The translations under genes and the position numbers were made by a program. The notes beneath the pieces are model-generated. The model was not told the DNA's origin. It did no database searches and was given only the letters and a program-made list of their open reading frames with translations. Source: Oscillospiraceae bacterium (GTDB lineage Bacteria; Bacillota; Clostridia; Oscillospirales; Oscillospiraceae). Taken from it: a stretch of 64,000 nucleotides of DNA. Positions 51,839 through 60,423 of this stretch are shown in pieces. The stretch lies in the NCBI GenBank assembly GCA_022846095.1, contig AP025583.1:3559279-3623278 (forward strand). Direction: 5' to 3'. Position 1 is the stretch's first letter. Each line of letters begins with the position of its first letter.

Positions 51839-54286
51839 TCAGGAGCTCGTCCCGCCCATCATGCTCATGATGGAGGAGCTCTGGGAGTTCATCTGCATAA
51901 TGAGCTGCTCCAGGCGGGAGAACTGCCGGGTGTAGTAGTCCACCTTGTCGGACAGCTTGTCCTGCCACTTCTCAATCTGGGTGTCGTACTCGTCCATCTG
52001 GTCCTTGAGGGAGTTGTCCAGCAGGGAGACGGGGGAGTACTTCGACCCCGCCTTGTTGATCAGAATCCCCTTGGTGCCCGAGGTGGAGGCGTAGGCGTCC
52101 ACCTGCGCCTTCAGCTTGGACATCAGCCCGTCGGTGGAGCTGCCCGCGCCCGCCACCTTGGTAAAGGCCTCGGTCACGGAGTCGGGGTTATTCTCCAGCG
52201 CCTCCCGCAGCGCCGTCTCGTCCAGGCTCAGCGTGGTCAGGCCGTCGGAGTAGTCGGTGCTCAGGCCCATGGCCCGCAGGGCGGCCCCGTCGCTCCCGGA
52301 GGGCGCGATGGCGGAGAGCAGCTTGCCGTAGAGGCTGGACAGGTCGCTGTCTCCGAACAGGAGGCCCTGCTTGGCCTTCTCCTCGTAGTTTTTGATGGCG
52401 GTCTCGGTCATGTCCTCCTTGTCGCTCTCGGTCAGGGGCTCGTACTTGCTCTTGTCCGACTTCTGGGCGGGCAGGGTGGAGTAGGCGTCCCGGATCTCCT
52501 TGGCCATGGCGTTGTAGTCCTCCACCATGCTCTTGATGGCGCCCATAATCTTTTCCGTGTCCGCCTTGGTGGTGAAGGTGACCGCCTCCGTCCCGGCGGC
52601 GAAGGTGTCCTTCACCGTGACGGACATGCCGTCCACGTCGAAGGTGTTGTTGCTGCGCACCAGGCTCATGGCCGTGCCGTTGATGGTGACGTTCAGCTTG
52701 GCGTCCACACCGGCGGTGTAGTTGGAGCCGGCGCCCGCCGCCGCGGGGTCGATCGCGCCGAACAGCCGCTCGGCCAGCCCCCCGCTATCGATGCTGATCT
52801 GCTGCCCCGCCCCGGTCTCCTTGCTCTGAAAGACGAACTGGTTGGTGGTCTTGGAGTAGTTGACGTTGACCCCGGCCTCCGTGTTGCTGTTGATGTCCAC
52901 CAGCACGGTCTCAAGCGCGGTGTCCTCCGTATAGGTGCCGATGAGCGTGTCGTTGATGCGCAGCTCGTAGCCCTGCACCTGGTTGCCCGCCTCGTCCAGC
53001 AGGTACCCCTGCTCGTCCACCAGCCTCCCGTCGGCGTCCAGGTAGGTGCCGTCGTCCTGCTTGGCCGCCTTCCCGCTGCCCGGCACCGGCGCCGTCGTCA
53101 GGCCGTCCAGCACGCCGCTGAGCTCCCCCAGCGTTTTGCCGGTATTCAGGTAGGTGCTGGCCGTGCTGTCCAGGCCCAGGGCCTTGTTCACGCCTGAGCT
53201 GACGGCCAGGCTGGAGCCGGGCTGGATTTCAAACGTCAGGTGGGTGCTGCCCATGGTACTGTAGTCGAGCCCCGCAGTTATCTTGCCGGTGCCAAACGCC
53301 TTTTCCAGGGATTTGTTGAGCTTGCTTACATAGTCGGCCGCGGTGATCGTCTCCCCGCTCGCCACCTCGGGCAGGGTGATCTTCTTTGTCACGCCGTCCA
53401 GGGTGAAGGACATCGTCTTGCCCGACAGGTACTCCGCGGTCTTGACCGTCTTGCTCAGCTTGGCGGGGTCCACGGTGAAGGCGTCCGGCTTGTCGTCCCC
53501 GCCGGTGGTAAAGCCCAGCGCGTCCTTGATATTGTCGCTGGCGCCGCTGAGGTACACCTGGTTGCCGCCGCCCTTCTTGTCGGAAAAGCTGATCTTCCCG
53601 GTGGTGGCGTCCAGCTGGACGTCGATAAGCTCGCTGGCCTTGTAGCTCCTGCCGCTGTCCATGGTGATGGTCTGCTGGCTGAGCTTGTCCGCGATGGCGT
53701 TTTTCAGCTCCTCGGCGGTGGTGTAGACCTCGTTCTCGTCAAAGGTAATGCCCACCGACTTGCCGCCGTACTGAAAGCTCATAAAGCCGCCCAGGGTGCT
53801 CAGTTGCATATCCCCGGCCAGATCCACCGAGCCGCCGCCCCGGATCACCGTGGCGCTGTTGCCGGGGCTGTACAGCCCGGCCGTGTGCACGTAGCGGCTG
53901 GCGGTGGCCAGCTGATCCACGCTGTCGATCTGCACGCTGCTGTTGGTCTTGCCGGTGGCCGAGACCTTGCCCGCGTTGGCGCCGTTGGCGACGACGTTCA
54001 CCGCCTTGTTGAAAAAGCTGGCGCTGAGCAGGTTGGTGGAGGAGGTGTAGGAGGTGTACTTCCGGGCGAACTGCACCATCTTGTCGGTGATGCTCCGGTA
54101 CGCCTCCTGCTTCCAGTCCAGCTTGGTCTGCTTCTGCTGCAGACCGCTGATTTTGAGGCGGATGCCGCTCACCGAGTTTTCAATCATGCTCTCGGTGTCC
54201 ATGCCGCTGGCCAGGCCGGTCAGCACGTTCCTGTTCCCGTACAGGCTGCTGACATTCCCGCTGCTTACACCGCTGACAGAGGCCAT
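51839..54286 (-). CDS. fliD: Flagellar filament cap protein FliD
   Basis: 815 residues from the ATG at 54286, on the long side for FliD. The N-terminal D0 region (GLASGMDTESMIENSV) and C-terminal coiled coil (YDTQIEKWQDKLSDKVDYYTRQF-like, about 775-797) are typical; FliD_C spans about 560-800. Several Ig-like or hyper-variable inserts fill the middle and account for the length. It caps the filament tip and helps flagellin fold in. A sigma-28 promoter lies upstream and fliS-flgN follow. Confidence 0.94.
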   Translation of the reverse strand: MASVSGVSSGNVSSLYGNRNVLTGLASGMDTESMIENSVSGIRLKISGLQQKQTKLDWKQEAYRSITDKMVQFARKYTSYTSSTNLLSASFFNKAVNVVANGANAGKVSATGKTNSSVQIDSVDQLATASRYVHTAGLYSPGNSATVIRGGGSVDLAGDMQLSTLGGFMSFQYGGKSVGITFDENEVYTTAEELKNAIADKLSQQTITMDSGRSYKASELIDVQLDATTGKISFSDKKGGGNQVYLSGASDNIKDALGFTTGGDDKPDAFTVDPAKLSKTVKTAEYLSGKTMSFTLDGVTKKITLPEVASGETITAADYVSKLNKSLEKAFGTGKITAGLDYSTMGSTHLTFEIQPGSSLAVSSGVNKALGLDSTASTYLNTGKTLGELSGVLDGLTTAPVPGSGKAAKQDDGTYLDADGRLVDEQGYLLDEAGNQVQGYELRINDTLIGTYTEDTALETVLVDINSNTEAGVNVNYSKTTNQFVFQSKETGAGQQISIDSGGLAERLFGAIDPAAAGAGSNYTAGVDAKLNVTINGTAMSLVRSNNTFDVDGMSVTVKDTFAAGTEAVTFTTKADTEKIMGAIKSMVEDYNAMAKEIRDAYSTLPAQKSDKSKYEPLTESDKEDMTETAIKNYEEKAKQGLLFGDSDLSSLYGKLLSAIAPSGSDGAALRAMGLSTDYSDGLTTLSLDETALREALENNPDSVTEAFTKVAGAGSSTDGLMSKLKAQVDAYASTSGTKGILINKAGSKYSPVSLLDNSLKDQMDEYDTQIEKWQDKLSDKVDYYTRQFSRLEQLIMQMNSQSSSIMSMMGGTSS

Positions 54287-54379
54287 ATGTGTTACGCTCC
54301 TTTCCAGTGTTCCGGGGCACCCGAGGTGCACCGGCGGTTCCCGTTCCGGGGCTAAAATTCATTGTGCTTCTATACTTTT

Positions 54380-54406
54380 CTATCGGCATGTAGTATAGTA
54401 AAAATA
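54380..54406 (-). promoter_or_regulatory. Sigma-28 (FliA) promoter of fliD-fliS-flgN
   Basis: Minus strand TATT-N15-GCCGATAG, about 95 bp before the fliD start. Confidence 0.65.
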
Positions 54407-54443
54407 AGACATAAAGCGATTTTTTGTTTGGGGAGGGATTTTT

Positions 54444-55217
54444 ATGTCTACGATAATCGCCATCACAAACCAGAAGGGCGGCGTGGGCAAGACCACCACC
54501 GCCGCCGCGCTGATGAGCGCCCTGCGCCAGCGGGGGCAGCGCGTGCTGGGCGTTGACCTGGACCCCCAGGGCAGCCTGGGCTTCAGCCTGGGGCTGGATA
54601 TTGAGAACTGTTCCACCATCTACGAGGTGTTTAAGGGACAGGCCGCCGTCGGCTCCGTCCTGGTCCATACAGACAGCGGGGATCTTCTGCCCTCCAACAT
54701 CCTCTTGTCCGCCGCCGAGCTGGAGTTCAACCGCCCGGGCCGGGAATTTATGCTGCGCAACCAGCTCTCCCTGGTCGCCGACGCCTACGACTACGTCATT
54801 ATCGACACGCCCCCCGCCCTCAACGTGCTCACCGTCAACGCCTACGTGGCCGCCGACGCGCTGATCATCCCCATGGCCCCGGAGATCCTCAGCCTGCTGG
54901 GGGCGGCCCAGATCAAGGAGACCATCGAGACGGTGCAGCGCTGCTATAACGCGAGGCTGAAGGTGCTGGGCATCCTGCTGAACAAGTTCAACGCCCGCCT
55001 GACCCTGAACCGCGAGGTGCTGGAGCTGTCCGGCCAGATCGCCGCCCAGCTCCAGACCAAGGTGTTTCAGACCGTCATCCGCAGCAGCGTCGCCGTGGCG
55101 GAGGCCCCCGCGCACGGGGAGAGCGTGCTCACCTACGCCCCCCGCGCAAAGCCCTCCCTCGACTTTCAGAACCTGGTCACCGAGATGACCGGCCTGCGCC
55201 CGCCCGTCCGGGAATAA
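54444..55217 (+). CDS. ParA/Soj family ATPase
   Basis: 257 residues. Starts with the deviant Walker A QKGGVGKTTT (residues 10-19), then GVDLDPQGSLG and VIIDTPPALN. These are typical ParA dimerising ATPases that position plasmids, chromosomes, or chemosensory and flagellar assemblies. No parB or parS is seen nearby; its partner is likely the ComFB-domain protein 15 bp downstream. Divergent from fliD, so a role in placing motility machinery is plausible but unproven. Confidence 0.93.
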   Translation: MSTIIAITNQKGGVGKTTTAAALMSALRQRGQRVLGVDLDPQGSLGFSLGLDIENCSTIYEVFKGQAAVGSVLVHTDSGDLLPSNILLSAAELEFNRPGREFMLRNQLSLVADAYDYVIIDTPPALNVLTVNAYVAADALIIPMAPEILSLLGAAQIKETIETVQRCYNARLKVLGILLNKFNARLTLNREVLELSGQIAAQLQTKVFQTVIRSSVAVAEAPAHGESVLTYAPRAKPSLDFQNLVTEMTGLRPPVRE

Positions 55218-55232
55218 GGGGAGGGAACACCG

Positions 55233-55910
55233 ATGCCGACAAAAAAGACGACAAAGACCAATAAGACGGCCCACGTCCTCAACGTGCTCTCCGGGCACCA
55301 GGGTTCCGCCGAGGAGCCGCTCCCCGGCCGGGAGACCGCGCCGGAGGCGGCGGAGCCCGCCCCTGTCCTCCCCGCCGCCCACAACGGCCTGCCCCCCGTG
55401 CTGGAGCTGGCCCGGGCCAACGACGAGGCGCTGACCGAAACCATCCGCGCCGCGCTTGAACAGGAGCTGGAGGCGGAGGCCCCCGCGCCTGAGCCTGTGC
55501 CTGAGCCTGCACCTGAGCCCGTGCCGGAGCCTGCCCCCGCGCCCGAGCCGGAGCCCGAACCCCAGGGCGGCCCGCCCCCCGCCGGGGCGGAAACGCCGTC
55601 CGTGGCGTTCACCGCACCGGCCGTCTGCGAGGTGCCCGGTGATCTGGTCTGCATCAACGTCATGCAGGCGCTGGTGGAGGAGAAGGCCCAGCGGTACATC
55701 GACATGTTCGGCCTGTGCACCTGCCCGCGCTGCGTGGCGGACGTCAAGGCGCTGGCCCTGACCAGCCTGCCCCCCAAGTATGTGATTTTGGAGCGGCAGG
55801 CCCTCTCGCCCATGCTGCGCGTCTACGAGAGCCGGTACAACACGGCGCTCATCGCGCAGATCCTCGCCGCCTGCAAGGCTGTCATGGACAACCCGCGGCA
55901 CGATTCCTGA
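55233..55910 (+). CDS. ComFB-domain protein with Pro/Glu linker
   Basis: 225 residues. A lysine/threonine-rich N-terminus (MPTKKTTKTNKTAHVLNVL) resembles the short ATPase-stimulating peptides of ParB-like ParA partners. It is followed by an acidic helix, then a repetitive EPVPEPAPEP linker (about 80-115), and a C-terminal ComFB domain (about 130-225): VMQALVEEKAQRYIDMF, the metal-binding CTCPRC pair and TSLPPKYV. ComFB domains of cyanobacteria are known to bind cyclic dinucleotides. Here it may connect second messenger level to ParA action; that link is inference. Confidence 0.8.
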   Translation: MPTKKTTKTNKTAHVLNVLSGHQGSAEEPLPGRETAPEAAEPAPVLPAAHNGLPPVLELARANDEALTETIRAALEQELEAEAPAPEPVPEPAPEPVPEPAPAPEPEPEPQGGPPPAGAETPSVAFTAPAVCEVPGDLVCINVMQALVEEKAQRYIDMFGLCTCPRCVADVKALALTSLPPKYVILERQALSPMLRVYESRYNTALIAQILAACKAVMDNPRHDS

Positions 55911-56244
55911 CAGATAAGCAGAATTTGTGCGCAGGATGCAGGCATAGCTATTGCAAATTAGGCGGATAAGGCGAACAAGGGACGGCGGGGGCAAGCCCCC
56001 GCCCTACGTCATTGCGAGGGCCGCAGGCCCGTGGCAATCCGTCCTCACTCTGGCCCCCCTATGAGGGGGGCTGCTGCCGCAGCGGCTGGGGGGTCTCCCT
56101 TGACCCCTCCGCCCACTGCGTGGGCACCTCCCCTCATAGGGGAGGCTTTGGGTCGCCTTATCCGCCTTAGCCGCATCTTCTGTGCAAGCGTCCTGATCCG
56201 GGCTTGCACCAAAAATCCCTATGATATAGTTTTTCGACAGGATG
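55911..56244. repeat. MITE-like hairpin repeat, copy 2, with terminal inverted repeats
   Basis: A noncoding gap. Bases 55961-56166 are bounded by perfect 14-bp inverted ends (GGCGGATAAGGCGA / TCGCCTTATCCGCC). The first about 75 bp match copy 1 at 35835-35910. Inside are nested hairpins, among them CCCCTATGAGGGG-type arms at about 56053 and 56131. No open reading frame of note. The remaining flanks show nothing recognisable. Confidence 0.75.
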
Positions 56245-56278
56245 AACAGGCCGGGCGCCCAAGGGCGCCCGGCCTGTT
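56245..56278 (-). terminator. Hairpin terminator of the late flagellar/chemotaxis operon
   Basis: 16-bp stem AACAGGCCGGGCGCCC (56245-56260 / 56263-56278), 23 bp past the HDOD gene stop. Confidence 0.75.
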
Positions 56279-56300
56279 GTGCTGTTTATGCGGCGCGGCC

Positions 56301-57563
56301 CTACTCGTCATCGAACTCCGGGTTGGGGTTGATGAGCTGCCGCCAGATGGTGTTGACCTCCTCCATGCAGTTGAAATACACGCTTGTGAGCAGGTTGGTG
56401 GGGATCTCCAGCTTTTCGGCCAGGGTGCCGATGGCGGTCCAGTCGGCCCGCTCGTAGCTCAGCGCCAGCTCGAAGAGCATCCCCGCTCTGCCCTCGTGGT
56501 GGAGCAGCGCCTTCTTCACCTCGCCGGTGATGGGCACCTCGGCGAGGATGTCCTCCAGCGGCGCGTCGATCAGGTAGTTCAGCGTGGAGAACATGCCCAT
56601 CAGGTAGGCGTCGTTCTTGGAGATGGCCATGCCGTGGGCGTAGTTTATCAGCTCACTGCAAAAGCTGGCCCGCATGAAGGAGAGCTTTAAAAACTCCTCC
56701 GACCCCGGGTCGATCTGGTTTTCCGCGTTGCTGGCGCTGAGCAGGTAAATCCACTGCTTGAGCTGCCCCAGGCCCATGGTCATGATGGCCTGCTGGATGG
56801 TGGTGGCCCGGTGGCGCAGGGCGAAGTAACAGGAGTTCACCATGCGCAGCAGGCCGTAGGTCAGCGTGGCGTCCACGGAGATCAGCTTGACGATCTCGTC
56901 GATGTCCGGCTCGTCCCGGGTGACCGCCACCATCAGGCGGAAGAAGTTGCCCTGCAAATAGCCGCTGTTGTGGGCCTTGGTGGACAGCTTTTCCGCCACG
57001 AAGGTCCCCTCCAGCGCGTCCACCCCCAGCCGGATCGCCTCCTGGTAGAGCTCCTCGGTGGACACGCCCACGGCGATGCACTGCTTGCCCATGCTGTGGG
57101 CAATTTCGATAATATTGACCAGGGTGCTCTCGTGCATCTCCCCGAGATTGAGCTTGATGTAGTCGATGCTGTCCAGCAGGGCCAGGTAGCGGGGCGCGAA
57201 CTGGAACTCGTTGACCGCGATCTTGTACCCCTCCCTGGCGTACTCCTGGATGAAGTGCATGGCCAGTGGGTGAATGATGACGCTGTCGTCGATCTGGATC
57301 ACCAGCTCCGAGCGGTCGAAGAGACGGGGGGTCTTTTTCATCAGCAGCGTGGTGGTGAAGGTCATAAAGTTCAGGGAGCCGCGCAGCACCTTGCCCGTGT
57401 TTTGCAGCAGGAAATTGTAGATCGTGTCGGCGGCGGCAAACTCGCTGGCGTTGGGCGCGCCCTCGCCGAAAGCCTGGTTCTCCCCGTGGTAGAGGATCTC
57501 GTAGCCGATGACCCTGTTTTCCCGGTCCTTCATGGGCTGTCTGACGATGTACTTGCCGCTCAT
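56301..57563 (-). CDS. Degenerate EAL + HDOD protein
   Basis: 420 residues. Residues about 1-195 follow an EAL fold but lack the catalytic set: GYEILYHGEN in place of EAL, VNEFQF in place of DDFG. An HDOD domain covers about 200-395 (VDATLTYGLLRMVNSCYFALRHR). Such EAL-HDOD proteins are signalling scaffolds affecting motility and biofilm and do not cleave c-di-GMP. The start overlaps the cheV stop (ATGA), so translation is coupled and the product is likely tied to chemotaxis output. Confidence 0.9.
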   Translation of the reverse strand: MSGKYIVRQPMKDRENRVIGYEILYHGENQAFGEGAPNASEFAAADTIYNFLLQNTGKVLRGSLNFMTFTTTLLMKKTPRLFDRSELVIQIDDSVIIHPLAMHFIQEYAREGYKIAVNEFQFAPRYLALLDSIDYIKLNLGEMHESTLVNIIEIAHSMGKQCIAVGVSTEELYQEAIRLGVDALEGTFVAEKLSTKAHNSGYLQGNFFRLMVAVTRDEPDIDEIVKLISVDATLTYGLLRMVNSCYFALRHRATTIQQAIMTMGLGQLKQWIYLLSASNAENQIDPGSEEFLKLSFMRASFCSELINYAHGMAISKNDAYLMGMFSTLNYLIDAPLEDILAEVPITGEVKKALLHHEGRAGMLFELALSYERADWTAIGTLAEKLEIPTNLLTSVYFNCMEEVNTIWRQLINPNPEFDDE

Positions 57564-58504
57564 ACGGTGCTGCCCTCCCTATCTCCCGGCGCCGCCTCCC
57601 GGCCCAGAAGGTGGTCCATGACCCCCACCAGGTGGCCGATCTCCGGCTTGGTGAGCTGCTCGTCCGCCCCCAGCTCCTTGCCCTTGAGGCGCATCTCCTC
57701 GGTGATCAGGGAGGAGAAGATGATGAGGGGGATCTTCTTGAGCTTCGCGTCGCTCTTCACCAGCTTGGTCAGCCGGTGGCCGTCCATCTGCGGCATCTCA
57801 ATGTCGGTGATAATCAGCGCCGCGCCGCCGGGGGGATCCGCCTCCCGCAGGGGCTGAAGCGCGTCCCACAGCTCCTGCCCGTTCTGGAACATGTGCAGGT
57901 TGGCGTAGCCCGCCTTGGTCAGGGCGTCCTGGATCATGCGGGAGAGCAGCACGGAGTCCTCCGCGATATAGATGCCCTGCCCGCTGCGCGCCCGGGGCCC
58001 CAGCCGGTCGATCTCGCTCATCTGGATGGTGGTCTCCGGCGCGATCTCGGCCACGATTTTTTCAAAGTCCAGGATGGTCACCAGATCCTCCCCGCACTGG
58101 GCGATGCCCGTGGCCACCCCCTCCTCGCCGCCCGAGACCGTGTTGTCCGGCTTCTGGATGTCCCGCCAGGAGATGCGGATGATTCCGACCACGGTGTGGA
58201 CCCGGAAGGCGATGAACATCTTGTTGAAGTTGGTCACGATAAAAAGGTCCCTGGCCCCGTGCTCCGACGCGCGCCCGGTGATGTATTTGGGCAGATCCAC
58301 CACCGTCAGCACCACGTCCCTGGGCTTGAAGATGCCCTCCACGGCGGGGTGGACGTGGGGCATCGGCTTGACCGGGGCGGACATCATGATCTCCCGCACC
58401 TTGGCCACGTTGATCCCGTACAGGTTGCCGTCTATGGTGAACTCCATGATCTCGATTTCATTCGTGCCCGATTCGAGCAGAATATCGCGTTTCGCCTCTC
58501 CCAT
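57560..58504 (-). CDS. cheV: Chemotaxis coupling protein CheV (CheW-receiver)
   Basis: 314 residues from the ATG at 58504; a GTG four codons upstream has no spacing to its GGAG. CheW domain about 10-150 (IMEFTIDGNLYGINVAKVREIM), receiver domain about 170-300 with the phospho-acceptor Asp in IITDIEMPQMDG. CheV couples receptors to CheA and adapts by phosphorylation. Part of the late operon; overlaps the HDOD gene. Confidence 0.95.
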   Translation of the reverse strand: MGEAKRDILLESGTNEIEIMEFTIDGNLYGINVAKVREIMMSAPVKPMPHVHPAVEGIFKPRDVVLTVVDLPKYITGRASEHGARDLFIVTNFNKMFIAFRVHTVVGIIRISWRDIQKPDNTVSGGEEGVATGIAQCGEDLVTILDFEKIVAEIAPETTIQMSEIDRLGPRARSGQGIYIAEDSVLLSRMIQDALTKAGYANLHMFQNGQELWDALQPLREADPPGGAALIITDIEMPQMDGHRLTKLVKSDAKLKKIPLIIFSSLITEEMRLKGKELGADEQLTKPEIGHLVGVMDHLLGREAAPGDREGSTV

Positions 58505-58558
58505 GGTCCCTGACACTCCCTTTTTTCACAAATTGCCCGGAGCCCCGCGGCGCAGGCG

Positions 58559-59038
58559 CTAGAAGATCCGCTCCGGCTTGCCGTAGGAGCGGATGCACCC
58601 CTGGCCGGTGGCCGGGTCGAACAGCAGCGTGCGCGCCGCCGTGCCCCCCACGTCCTCCGCCGCCAGGCGCACGCCCTCCCGTTTCAGGATCAGGCGCACG
58701 CTGTCGATGTTGCGCTGGCCGATGTTGCCCAAGCTGCCGCCGCCTATCTCAAACATTTTGGCCCCGCCCGCGATTTTGGCCACGATCCGGCTGCGCACGG
58801 CGCCCTGCCGCTCCATCTCGCGCAGGGCCTCCCGGATTCCTGTGTCGGCGTACTTGTAGGGGGTCTTCCGCCCCGCCTCCATATTCAGCGGCAGCATGAT
58901 ATGCACCAGCGCGGCCAGCTTGAGCCGCGGTTCGTACAGGCAGATGCCGATACAGGAGCCCAGCGCGTAGGTGATCAGCATCCCCGCGCCCCGCGCCAGC
59001 TTCATGTCCGCAATGCCCACGATCTGCTTGTCATCCAT
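58559..59038 (-). CDS. cheD: Chemoreceptor glutamine deamidase CheD
   Basis: 159 residues. Catalytic pattern intact: YALGSCIGICLYE (Cys) and LVHIMLP (His). CheD deamidates receptor glutamines and forms a complex with CheC. It overlaps cheC by 8 bases, so the two are translated together. Confidence 0.95.
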   Translation of the reverse strand: MDDKQIVGIADMKLARGAGMLITYALGSCIGICLYEPRLKLAALVHIMLPLNMEAGRKTPYKYADTGIREALREMERQGAVRSRIVAKIAGGAKMFEIGGGSLGNIGQRNIDSVRLILKREGVRLAAEDVGGTAARTLLFDPATGQGCIRSYGKPERIF

Positions 59039-59657
59039 CCAAAACGCCCAGCTTTCCCAGGAGGAAATTGAGAGAGCGGATGTCGGGCGAGAGCAGCAGG
59101 CGGCAGGGCACCTGCTGCCCGTCGCAGATGAAGTTGCCCCCGATGGTCATGATGTAGTCCGACTGCCCGCCGAAGGCCGCCATGGGCACGGTCAGGATGG
59201 CCCCCTGCATATCCACCGTGAAGGCGGGCACCGTCAGGCTGATGGAGATGCCGGCCAGGCCGGACAGGGCGTTGATGAAGGTGGAGATCATGATGTTGCC
59301 CACCTCCATCAGCATGGAGTAGTCCATCTCCTCCAGGTCCTCGTAGCGCTCCACCTGCCTGGACATGATGCTGCCCAGCACCAGGTTGACGAAGTCCAGC
59401 TTCTGCACCGAGAGCATGATCCCGTTGATCTCCCCGCCCAGCTGCACCAGCACCCCCGCCGTGACGGCCTCGGCCCCGCCGATCCAGTCGATGGCCTCGT
59501 TGTAGCCCATGATGTGGACCTCCGGCAGGGTGATGCGCACCTCCCGGGACAGCAGCTGGGACAGGGCGGTGGCGGCGTTGCCCGTGCCGATGCTGCCGAT
59601 CTCGCGCAGCGTGTCCAGCTCCAGGCTGTTCAGGTCGCTGTAGTTTTTGATTACCAT
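59031..59657 (-). CDS. cheC: CheY-P phosphatase CheC
   Basis: 208 residues. CheC normally has two active-site motifs with Glu and Asn. The second is intact (MEVGNIMIS), but the first reads EIGSIGTGNAA, with Ser in the usual Asn position, so only one site may be active. It dephosphorylates CheY and its activity is raised by CheD, encoded just downstream with overlap. Confidence 0.94.
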   Translation of the reverse strand: MVIKNYSDLNSLELDTLREIGSIGTGNAATALSQLLSREVRITLPEVHIMGYNEAIDWIGGAEAVTAGVLVQLGGEINGIMLSVQKLDFVNLVLGSIMSRQVERYEDLEEMDYSMLMEVGNIMISTFINALSGLAGISISLTVPAFTVDMQGAILTVPMAAFGGQSDYIMTIGGNFICDGQQVPCRLLLSPDIRSLNFLLGKLGVLDG

Positions 59658-59674
59658 TGGTTCTCTCCCCCTCT

Positions 59675-60397
59675 TTATGCGCGCAGGCCGTTGACGGTGG
59701 TCTCCACCTCGTCGGAGGTCTGCACCATGCGCAGTACGTAGCTGAAGGAGCGCTGGGCCTCGATGACCTTCCCCAGCTCCGTGGCCAGATCCGAATTGGA
59801 GGCCTCCAGCGCGCCCCGGCGCACCTGTCCGGCCCCCACCCGCACCTGCCCGTTCTTCTCCACGGGAAGGAAGCGGTTGTCCCCCGCGTGGAGCATCCCG
59901 TCCACGTTGACAAAGTCGAACACCCCCACGGGCTGCTCCGCCTCGGGGTCGTCCACCTCGATTAAGCTGCCGCTCTGGTTGAGCACAAAGCGCCCCTGCC
60001 CGTCGGAGAGCAGAAAGACGGGCTGTGGAACCCCCTGCGCGTCGGGCAGCTGGTACTGGGACAGGCTGAAGCTGCCGTCCCGGGTGTAGGAGACCTCCCC
60101 CGTGGACGGCTCGAACAGGGCGAAGAAGCCGTCTCCCATAATGGCGTAGTCCTGGCTGCCGCCGGTGTCCAGCAGCGGGCCGTCCCCAAAATCGGTGGCC
60201 GCCGACGCCAGGCGCGCGCCGCTGCCCCGGGGCAGGGCCGCGCCGTCAATCCCGCCCAGGCTGCCGTACATCAGCGCGGCGAAGGCGGGCCGCTCCGCCT
60301 TGAAGCCGTAGGTATTCACGTTGGCGATATTATTGGCCTGCACGTTCAGCCGCCGCTGCTGCTCCCCCGCGCCCACAGCCGCGGTATAAAACGACAT
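59675..60397 (-). CDS. flgG: Flagellar rod/hook-basal body protein (FlgG/FlgF family, FlhP-like)
   Basis: 240 residues from the ATG at 60397. N-terminal rod motif around NVQANNIANVNTYGFKAE and C-terminal NSDLATELGKVIEAQRSFSYV are family hallmarks. With the preceding gene it forms the distal rod pair, usually named FlgF/FlgG or FlhO/FlhP in Bacillus; which is which cannot be fixed by length alone (240 and 249). Confidence 0.9.
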   Translation of the reverse strand: MSFYTAAVGAGEQQRRLNVQANNIANVNTYGFKAERPAFAALMYGSLGGIDGAALPRGSGARLASAATDFGDGPLLDTGGSQDYAIMGDGFFALFEPSTGEVSYTRDGSFSLSQYQLPDAQGVPQPVFLLSDGQGRFVLNQSGSLIEVDDPEAEQPVGVFDFVNVDGMLHAGDNRFLPVEKNGQVRVGAGQVRRGALEASNSDLATELGKVIEAQRSFSYVLRMVQTSDEVETTVNGLRA

Positions 60398-60423
60398 GTT
60401 CAATTCCGCTTCCCCCCGTCCAA

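Noticed and set aside
55490-55570. Tandem GAGCCTGTGCCTGAGCC-like units as a possible CRISPR or satellite
   Set aside because: They are in-frame codons of the Pro/Glu linker of the ComFB protein and lack spacers.
54180-55994. Long minus-strand open frame (604 codons) over parA-comFB
   Set aside because: Low-complexity shadow of GC-rich genes with strong family matches on the plus strand.
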